From positions 2,816,587-2,880,586 of the forward strand of contig NZ_CP012850.1 in assembly GCF_000802205.1 (NCBI RefSeq): DNA of 64,000 nucleotides, read 5' to 3'. Source of the stretch: Candidatus Nitrosocosmicus oleophilus (GTDB lineage: Archaea; Thermoproteota; Nitrososphaeria; Nitrososphaerales; Nitrososphaeraceae). Shown one piece after another: positions 55,282 to 62,044 of this stretch. A program made the position numbers and the translations under genes. The notes beneath the pieces were generated by a model. It was not told the DNA's origin and made no database searches. It was given only the letters and a program-made list of their open reading frames with translations. Within the stretch, counting starts at the first letter, position 1; each line of letters starts with the position of its first letter.

Positions 55282-56835
55282 TTAAGTACCGCCGCCACCA
55301 CCCCGCAAGAGTTCTAACAATTTCAATATATCGACTGTTTCGTTACTTTGTAAATTAGGTGTCATAAAAGAATTCAAAGAGTCATTTCTGAAGTAACCAT
55401 TGTTAAAGAAACCAAGACCGGTGTCATTTCCTTCGGCGCCAATATTACCACTACTATTACTACCACTGCCACCAAAACTACCTCCAAATAAGGCTTCAAA
55501 AGGGTTAAAGATTGTGGTATCGTTGGATGCAGTGCCATTGTTACTCTTATTTAAAAACATTTGGTTTAAAAAGGAGGTATCAGACTCATTGGGTGGAAAA
55601 AAAGAAGAAAAAGGCGAATCGCTAAATGAGGAAGATGGGGAGGTAGAGGAAGGTGACTCTAGGGAAGAGAATGGTGAATTTGAAGTAGAAGGAGAAGCAA
55701 GCAGCGCAAATGGACCCAATAACTCCTTAAATCCTGAGAGGTTAAAGTCACCATTTGGATTTTTGGAGAAATTAAGCATATTGACTAGGCCGGAAATTGA
55801 ACTCTCGTTATTTAATAGAGAATTACCCATGTCAAAGGATGGATGAGAAAAAGTTCCTCCACTACAAAGATCTGACAAAAGTTGGATACCACAGATTGTT
55901 TGTAAATTAATCGCTGGGAGTGATTTCATTATAGAAGAGATGTTTAGAATATTTCCAGAAGAGGAATTTAAGAGATTTTCTAGTATGGTTTTGGTAGAGT
56001 TATTTATCTCTGACTTGTTAAACAGCCCTGAAGAATTATCTGTAATATTGCTTATACTCAAGGAAGATAATATCCCTTGCAGCATAGGCAGTTTATCTTT
56101 AAGCCCGGTCAGTCCTGTTGAATTGGTTAGCTGTTTTAGAGAATCTGACAAACTATTTGAATCAATCTCAAAAGAATAAATCATTTTGTTTGTTATTGGT
56201 AGAGAATTCTGAAAGTCAGAAGTATTTACCTGGTAGCTTATCGAATACAGCTTATTGTCACGTATAATCCCGTACTCGACAGTATCAATTGTTTCATTAC
56301 CAGAATAGCTTCTTGTTACTAATTTATAAGCTGGATGACCTGCTAATAATGAATCAGTTGAAGCTTCTACTATAGTAACATCTTGATCTTGTTCTTGAAT
56401 AGCATTTGTACGATCTTCCAAATAAGCACTTACATTATCAGGGGAATAGAAAATAGGTGGATAAAAGGTTTGAACGTAAATATCAAACCATGAAATAAAT
56501 GTCTCTGGAGATACTCCCGAATCATCAACATATGCAGGGAAAAAGATTATCTGTTGTACTGTGTCATTTGAATTGCTGTCGTCAATCAAAAAGCTAGAAG
56601 GATATTTTAGAGAAACACCAACATCACTATTTTCATAGTTATTAAAAATTATGCTATTATTACTGGCAGAAACCGAATTTGCCATTGTTGCTACGGATTC
56701 TTGTGCAAAAACCAAATTCGAGCTATTATTACCATTGAGCATATTTGTATTGAACATAGCGCTAAATAATGAAATCACAAATGTCAAAACAAAAAGAGAA
56801 GATGAAAAAATAATCACATTTTTACTCTTGTTCAT
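55282..56835 (-). CDS. Secreted PsbP-like protein with Ser/Pro/Asn-rich tail
   Basis: About 517 residues from the ATG at 56835, which has a TATA-like ATTTTATATGT 28 bp upstream; the open frame extends to 56898. A signal peptide (VIIFSSSLFVLTFVISLFS) ends near VFAQE. Residues 45-205 are a PsbP/DUF1795-like domain (YENSDVGVSLKYPSSFLID, FFPAYVDDSGVSPETFISW, GHPAYKLVTRSYSG, YSISYQVNTSDF). The remainder is low-complexity, rich in Ser, Asn, Leu and Pro (FSSLESPSSTSPSSSF), ending in a Gly run. Likely cell-surface; function unknown. Confidence 0.78.
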   Translation of the reverse strand: MNKSKNVIIFSSSLFVLTFVISLFSAMFNTNMLNGNNSSNLVFAQESVATMANSVSASNNSIIFNNYENSDVGVSLKYPSSFLIDDSNSNDTVQQIIFFPAYVDDSGVSPETFISWFDIYVQTFYPPIFYSPDNVSAYLEDRTNAIQEQDQDVTIVEASTDSLLAGHPAYKLVTRSYSGNETIDTVEYGIIRDNKLYSISYQVNTSDFQNSLPITNKMIYSFEIDSNSLSDSLKQLTNSTGLTGLKDKLPMLQGILSSLSISNITDNSSGLFNKSEINNSTKTILENLLNSSSGNILNISSIMKSLPAINLQTICGIQLLSDLCSGGTFSHPSFDMGNSLLNNESSISGLVNMLNFSKNPNGDFNLSGFKELLGPFALLASPSTSNSPFSSLESPSSTSPSSSFSDSPFSSFFPPNESDTSFLNQMFLNKSNNGTASNDTTIFNPFEALFGGSFGGSGSNSSGNIGAEGNDTGLGFFNNGYFRNDSLNSFMTPNLQSNETVDILKLLELLRGGGGGT

Positions 56836-56930
56836 CAAAGGGTATTGAATTAACACATATAAAATATTTTTCTGTACAAACCCAGAGTTAGAAATCATAA
56901 CTATTTAAAATATGCAGACAAATAAGAAGG

Positions 56931-56960
56931 AGATGAAGAAGATGAAGAAGATGAAGAATG
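56931..56960. repeat. Short GAAGAT purine repeat
   Basis: A 9-bp purine unit (GATGAAGAA) repeated about three times in the leader before the PH-SHOCT gene. Probably slippage; the purine run may also act as an AT-rich leader. Confidence 0.6.
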
Positions 56961-56992
56961 AAAATTGGAATAGAGGAGGCTAAAAGTTAAGT

Positions 56993-57625
56993 ATGTCAGA
57001 TAAGAAAAATAATTTTAATACAGATATCACTGATGAAGATGAGCTAGATGAGATAAAAAAAATTGCAGAGATGTTGAATCCGGATGAAAGAGTGTTGGTG
57101 GTTGCGAGACAATCAAGATTCAAACCTGGCGGGTCTCAACTTTCACCCAATGTAGTTTATGCAACTGATAGAAGAATTATTTTAAGAGATCCAAGTATGC
57201 TTGGATTAAAACAAGATATAATTGATATTCCCTACAATGTTATTACAAACGCTAAAATTGAAAAAGGCCTGCTTTCGGCTTCAGTTATTTTTAATGCTCC
57301 AGGATTGTTTAACCCCAATATTCCAGGTAGGATGCCGTGGATAAAGAGATTAGAAACAGATGAGCATGGAGAAAATGGCGTTATCGATGCTATTGACAAG
57401 AAAAAGGCTGAAGATTTGATTGAAGTGATCCGCAACGGCATCACCCAAATAAGATCCCCATCATACCCCTCAACTGGCGCTAATAATGTGGTCCAAATTC
57501 CCCAACACCAAGGTCATATATCACACGCTGATGAACTAAAGAAGCTTGCTGATTTGAAAGATAAGGGTGTAATCTCAGAAGAAGAATTCAAAAGAATGAA
57601 GGAAAAGATTATCGGAAAGGAGTAG
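56993..57625 (+). CDS. PH-like domain protein with C-terminal SHOCT
   Basis: 210 residues. Residues 25-150 look like a bacterial-type PH domain (MLNPDERVLVVARQSRFKPGG, NVVYATDRRIILRDPSMLGL, IPYNVITNAKIEKGLLSASVIF). The last 30 are a SHOCT motif (ELKKLADLKDKGVISEEEFKRMKEKIIG), often found with membrane-associated or oligomerising domains. The acidic N-terminus (DEDELDEIKKIAEML) is helical. Just upstream is a GAAGAT-type purine repeat at 56931-56960. Function unknown. Confidence 0.82.
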   Translation: MSDKKNNFNTDITDEDELDEIKKIAEMLNPDERVLVVARQSRFKPGGSQLSPNVVYATDRRIILRDPSMLGLKQDIIDIPYNVITNAKIEKGLLSASVIFNAPGLFNPNIPGRMPWIKRLETDEHGENGVIDAIDKKKAEDLIEVIRNGITQIRSPSYPSTGANNVVQIPQHQGHISHADELKKLADLKDKGVISEEEFKRMKEKIIGKE

Positions 57626-57889
57626 GTCCATGCAACGAAAATAAGAAATAATTAGACTAGATGAAAAAGTTTTACATAAAGAACATTGTCCTTTTTCTAA
57701 CCTGAAATCGCTCAGAAAGAGAAAGTATGTTGACAGACAAAAAAAACATAGATGAGACAAAAAACATAATCAGAATGTTTTTATTTTAATAAGAAATGTA
57801 AAACAATTAATTGGTAATACGATAGGTTGGTTGTTTTACCTTTGTACCAATGACCTTTTAAGGCACTTTCGGGTATAATATCTTATAAA

Positions 57890-58312
57890 TTGCTTAAGAA
57901 AGACAAAGATTTTAAGGAAATTTTTGCTAATTTTTTAAGCAACAAGACCAGTTTGTTTTTGTTTTTATCTATAGTGGTTGCTAGCGTAGCCATATATCCA
58001 TTTGTTATACCTCACCTATACCACCCTTCCATGATTTATCATATTCTCATTCATATTATTAGTTTTGACGTGGCCCTTTTTCTAACTACGATTTCGTTTG
58101 TCTCCTACAAGAGGACGAAAAGTAAAAAAATACTCTTGACAGGCTTAAGTTTTGGATTCTTGTTGGTTGTAGAGTTTTTGTATTTATTACAGTCAAGTAG
58201 GGTTTTGGGAACATTCTACATACCTTTAATAGAGGTTGAATTTCAACATGTGTTGTTATTATTGATGTTAGTACTGTTTGCTGCAGGTGTATTGAGGTTG
58301 GAAAGAAAATGA
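57890..58312 (+). CDS. Four-helix membrane protein next to a wHTH regulator
   Basis: Up to 140 residues with four predicted helices (SLFLFLSIVVASVAIYPFV, IYHILIHIISFDVALFLTTISF, ILLTGLSFGFLLVVEFLYLL, VLLLLMLVLFAAGVLRL). The TTG at 57890 overlaps a TATA-like box (57882-57889), so the true start is probably a few codons later, for example a TTG near 57953. Its stop overlaps the start of the transcription-factor gene (ATGA), so they are translated together. It may sense a signal at the membrane for the regulator. Confidence 0.7.
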   Translation: MLKKDKDFKEIFANFLSNKTSLFLFLSIVVASVAIYPFVIPHLYHPSMIYHILIHIISFDVALFLTTISFVSYKRTKSKKILLTGLSFGFLLVVEFLYLLQSSRVLGTFYIPLIEVEFQHVLLLLMLVLFAAGVLRLERK

Positions 58313-58860
58313 ATCCGAGCACTATTTTTAATGAGAACGATGTAGAGTCGAATGGAGATAACAGAAGTACAATACTCAGAATTATCAACTCCTTTCCGGG
58401 GATTAGATATAGAGATATTCTAAGAATTACAAATCTTAATAATGGCACCTTATCTCATCATCTATCAATTCTTGAAAAAAGGTCAATAATAAAAATTGGT
58501 CGAACAGAAAATAGCAACATTACTAGATACTTCCCAGCGTCAACGCCATCGGAAGAAACCCTTATACTAAATTACCTGAAAATAAAGACCACTAAAAGTA
58601 TAATCATGATGTTAATCGATACTGAAGACGACGTATCCTTTAATGAAATTGTAAAACATATCAATAAAGCACCCTCTACTACTTCATGGAATCTTAAGAG
58701 ATTAGTTGATTCAAATGTTGTTGGGAGAAAAAGAGGCAAAGAGGTTTCATTATTTTGTCTTAATAATAAAGGATTGGTAAAGAATCTTGTTGGTCAAAAT
58801 AACAAAACATTACTTGATAGAAGCATTGATAACTATATATCAATAATAGACGAGCTGTAA
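58309..58860 (+). CDS. Tandem winged-helix transcription regulator
   Basis: 183 residues with two winged-helix units. First (about 18-78): RSTILRIINSFPGIRYRDIL and NLNNGTLSHHLSILEKRSII, then a wing RTENSNITRYFP. Second (about 85-150): TKSIIMMLIDTEDDVSFNEI and STTSWNLKRLVDSNVVGRKRGKEVSLFCL. Similar archaeal proteins pair with small membrane proteins and act as local repressors or activators. Overlaps the membrane-protein gene by 4 bp. The signal is unknown. Confidence 0.85.
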   Translation: MNPSTIFNENDVESNGDNRSTILRIINSFPGIRYRDILRITNLNNGTLSHHLSILEKRSIIKIGRTENSNITRYFPASTPSEETLILNYLKIKTTKSIIMMLIDTEDDVSFNEIVKHINKAPSTTSWNLKRLVDSNVVGRKRGKEVSLFCLNNKGLVKNLVGQNNKTLLDRSIDNYISIIDEL

Positions 58861-59027
58861 AAAGCGTTAGTATGATTTAGCGCAGAATCCGGATTAAAAC
58901 AACATCATCATCATCAGACAAGATACAATAAAGTACTAACCACAAATCATTAACCGCTACCTGTGGACCATATAAGTCAAAGGAAAACAGTAATATCTTT
59001 GCTATACCTTGCTCTATACTTATCAAT

Positions 59028-59471
59028 ATGAACCACTCTGCCGATAACCCAGATAAGGGCTCTGATATCAAAGATAAATTAGAGTATCTTTTTGAGATGC
59101 AAAAGTCTTTGATAACTCAAGACTATACCAGTACAAGAATTAATAGTTCTGAAAAGATTCCTCTAGATACTACCCCGGAAAACAAAATGAAGAAATTATA
59201 CGAGATGAAAGAACCATTTTCAGGTTACAGAATATTTATGATTTCGTCTGCTTTAGTGCACGAAGCTATAGAGCTTCAAAGAGAAACAAACTGGAAATGG
59301 TGGAAGAAAGATAAAACCGTAGATAATGAAAAACTCCAAGAAGAAATTATAGACTTGTGGCATTTTTTAATTCAATTGTCAATTGAGGCCGGCTTTGAAC
59401 CACAAACATTGATATCAAAATATATGGAAAAAAACAAAGAGAATACCGGAAGACAGCTAAGAGGTTACTAA
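59028..59471 (+). CDS. Dimeric-type dUTPase (all-alpha NTP pyrophosphatase)
   Basis: 147 residues of the MazG-related dimeric dUTPase family. Motifs: HEAIELQRETNWKWWKK, supplying metal-binding Glu residues, and EEIIDLWHFLIQLSIEAGF with the Glu/Asp pair. The segment ISKYMEKNKENTGRQLRGY matches the K..N..RQ..GY ending. It hydrolyses dUTP (perhaps dUDP) to keep uracil out of DNA. The N-terminal 45 residues are polar. No adjacent partner. Confidence 0.85.
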   Translation: MNHSADNPDKGSDIKDKLEYLFEMQKSLITQDYTSTRINSSEKIPLDTTPENKMKKLYEMKEPFSGYRIFMISSALVHEAIELQRETNWKWWKKDKTVDNEKLQEEIIDLWHFLIQLSIEAGFEPQTLISKYMEKNKENTGRQLRGY

Positions 59472-59564
59472 GAACAATAACCAACAACTTCATCCCATAC
59501 CATCTCATCTCATCCCCTTCCATTCTAGTCAAGACTGTTAATCTTTTTTAGGGATCATCATATT

Positions 59565-59963
59565 TTATCCCAAAATTTCTATTTCATCGTATTGATCTTT
59601 AACTGCCAAAATACACAGATCTTCTTCAAATATTAGGAGCCAATCACTTGTTCCTATAACAGGTAATTTTCTCACCAAAGCTTTGCCATCTCTTAAGGTG
59701 GTCCGGACATAAACATGAGTAGGCAGCTCTACCTCCTTGTTTTTTAATCTTATAAGATCACTTTGTAGTTTGATACCTCTAGTTCCAGGTTGGATGTTTA
59801 GTTTTCTAATATTACCCTCCCTGTCTTCTATTTTTGATGTTACATAACTTTGGCCAATATCAAAATCCAAACTAAATGATAGCTTTATAACACACGAGTT
59901 ACTTTGTGGGATCTCACTTTGCAAGAGTTCAGATTCTTCATCAAAATAGAGGGCATCTTTCAA
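59565..59963 (-). CDS. Protein of unknown function, 132 aa
   Basis: Soluble, mostly beta: SNSCVIKLSFSLDFDIGQSYVTSKIEDREG, IKLQSDLIRLKNKEVELPTHVYVRTTLRDGK, WLLIFEEDLCILAVKDQYDEIEI. No signal or membrane segment. Its pattern suggests a small beta barrel. No family recognised. Confidence 0.55.
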   Translation of the reverse strand: MKDALYFDEESELLQSEIPQSNSCVIKLSFSLDFDIGQSYVTSKIEDREGNIRKLNIQPGTRGIKLQSDLIRLKNKEVELPTHVYVRTTLRDGKALVRKLPVIGTSDWLLIFEEDLCILAVKDQYDEIEILG

Positions 59964-60160
59964 TAATTTATAATCACAATCTATTATTTAATAAAACTTT
60001 TTACGAATTTGTTAAGATTTAAAGATTTCTTTATTTTACAGTAGTCAGCGCCTAGAAAATATTCTTGATGTTTTATCTTCAATTCTGGGAGGCCGCTCAT
60101 GTAATTATATTTACCAATCTTAATATGACATGAGATGCAAATATAGATTGTATAGAGGGC

Positions 60161-60811
60161 ATGCAATATTCCAATATACCTGGCCAAAATATCGTTATAA
60201 AGAATGTGACTTTTCAAGATATTCCCAAAATAATTGAATTACAAAAGGAATCATTTCCATCCATGTTAGAAGAAGGCAGTGTTTGGGGAAAGAGGCATCT
60301 TCAAAGTCATGTGGAAATATTTCCAGAAGGTCAATTTTGCGTTGAATTTGAGAACAAAATCATAGGTTCGTCAAGCAGTTTAATAGTAAAGTTACCATCT
60401 GAATATGAAGTACACACATTTAGCCAGGTGACTGGCAACAGTCTATTTACCACCCATGATCCTAAGGGTGATTCTTTGTATGGTGCTGACATTTCTGTTC
60501 ATCCTGATTACCGTCGATTAGGGATTGCAACTCTGTTATACAAAGCAAGAAAGGATCTGGTAATAAAATATAATTTAAGGCGAATCATAGCTGGCGGTAG
60601 GTTAATCAACTACTGTAATTATGCAGAAAAATTTTCCCCGGATGAATATGTTCAAAACGTGATAAGTGGACAAATTTCAGATCAGGTCCTGACCTTTCAA
60701 TTGAAAAATGATTTTAAATTCATAAAAATACTTCCAAATTATATCAAGGATTCAAGGTCTTTAAACTATGCAACATTTATTGAATGGATAAATCCATATT
60801 ATAAAAAGTGA
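60161..60811 (+). CDS. GNAT acetyltransferase (YhcX N-domain-like)
   Basis: 216 residues. GNAT fold with acetyl-CoA motif DISVHPDYRRLGIATLLYKARKDL (near 110-133), then LRRIIAGGRLINYCNYAEKFSPDEYV and LTFQLKNDFKFIKILPNYIKDSRSLNYATFIEW. This order matches the N-terminal half of GNAT/carbon-nitrogen-hydrolase fusion proteins (YhcX type), but no nitrilase half follows. Instead the stop overlaps the start of an amidohydrolase gene (GTGA), so a partner switch is likely. The substrate is unknown. Confidence 0.85.
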   Translation: MQYSNIPGQNIVIKNVTFQDIPKIIELQKESFPSMLEEGSVWGKRHLQSHVEIFPEGQFCVEFENKIIGSSSSLIVKLPSEYEVHTFSQVTGNSLFTTHDPKGDSLYGADISVHPDYRRLGIATLLYKARKDLVIKYNLRRIIAGGRLINYCNYAEKFSPDEYVQNVISGQISDQVLTFQLKNDFKFIKILPNYIKDSRSLNYATFIEWINPYYKK

Positions 60812-61611
60812 CCCAAACCATCATTGATTGCCATGTGCACATAAATGGCTACGAGAGTTTAAAAAATTTACCACTAAAAGAAAGAATAGAATCACTTTCT
60901 AACACAATGCAGTCAAACAACGTAGACCAGGCTATAATTCTTTCATCGTATACTATCAATGAAGAAAGACCATCCACTGGACAAATATTGTCTGCCACTG
61001 AAAATAATGAAAAAATTAAAGTAGTGGCAGGATATTCAATTAGCAATCATGATGAAAGCAGTATTAAAGAATATGAAGAATATCTTAAAAATGGTAAAAT
61101 AAAAGGTTTAAAAATTTATCCAGGATACGAGCATTACTATCCATATGATCCAAAATATCAGAAAGTTATTGATTTATGTATAGAGTATGATGTCCCTCTA
61201 ATGATACATACTGGAGATACATATACACCAAAGGGGAAGGTCAGATTTGCTCATCCGATAAATGTTGACGATGTTGCTGTTGATAACCCAGAACTAAAGA
61301 TCATAATTTGTCACTTGGGAAATCCATGGTTTTTAGATTGCCAGGAGATAATTTATAAAAACAAAAATGTTTACGCAGATATATCGGGATTGGTTTTAGG
61401 GGATTTTACGGAATTCTATGAGAAGTATCTAGTGGGCAAGATTACAGATTTTCTCAACTATGCTGGAGAACCAAAGTATCTGCTATACGGGACTGATTGG
61501 CCCATTTCAAGTATGAAATCTTATTTGAATTTTGTATCAAAGTTAGACCTTAATCAGCAAGAACGGGATTTGATCATGTTTAAAAATTCACAAAGGTTGT
61601 TTAAACTGTGA
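60808..61611 (+). CDS. Amidohydrolase-2 family metal-dependent hydrolase
   Basis: 267 residues from GTG. TIM-barrel hydrolase: metal motif IIDCHVHINGYE (HxH), VPLMIHTGDTY, VDNPELKIIICHLGNPWF, YLLYGTDWPISSM (Asp). The family includes decarboxylases and lactonases acting on carboxylic-acid or lactone substrates. Translationally coupled to the GNAT gene. A GGTAAC-GT-GTTACC palindrome followed by T4 lies 20 bp downstream as a terminator. Confidence 0.88.
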   Translation: MTQTIIDCHVHINGYESLKNLPLKERIESLSNTMQSNNVDQAIILSSYTINEERPSTGQILSATENNEKIKVVAGYSISNHDESSIKEYEEYLKNGKIKGLKIYPGYEHYYPYDPKYQKVIDLCIEYDVPLMIHTGDTYTPKGKVRFAHPINVDDVAVDNPELKIIICHLGNPWFLDCQEIIYKNKNVYADISGLVLGDFTEFYEKYLVGKITDFLNYAGEPKYLLYGTDWPISSMKSYLNFVSKLDLNQQERDLIMFKNSQRLFKL

Positions 61612-61630
61612 TCTAAGAACCTAACCATTG

Positions 61631-61648
61631 GGTAACGTGTTACCTTTT
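61631..61648 (+). terminator. Short palindrome and T run after the GNAT-amidohydrolase operon
   Basis: GGTAAC, a GT spacer, GTTACC, then TTTT. It would form a 5-bp stem with a 4-nt loop in RNA. It could also serve as a protein-binding palindrome. Confidence 0.45.
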
Positions 61649-61988
61649 AAAAAGATTACAATCATTGATTACTTATTTTTAATGACCAAAATACATAGAT
61701 AGTTAAAAGATAACCCGGTTTCTTATTCTTGTTATCGAGTTTTTCCATCCATTGAAGCTATGTGCAGTCATAGTCGAAATTCCATGATAGAGATATCAAT
61801 CAAAATCCTGTTGATTTTATCTTTTTTTTAATAATTATTTCGTTGTCATCTTGTTGGATTTTTTTAGAAATATTTTAAGAAAACCTCCCAGATTCTAGAA
61901 AAAATGTAGAACCGTTGTTACTTTACGAATAAACAATGACTATTTGAGGTGTGGTAACAGTCACATTATTCAAGGTACTCAATATGTG
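61649..61988. other. Intergenic region, about 340 bp
   Basis: AT-rich spacer between convergent genes. In the frame of the repeat gene that would be used without its frame slip, the stop would fall at 61989-61991. T runs near 61820-61830 may end transcription from the left. Confidence 0.35.
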
Positions 61989-62044
61989 TTAAATGCTACT
62001 GCTGCTGCTATTGTTTGTTTGAGTCTCTATAGTAGTGCCATTTA

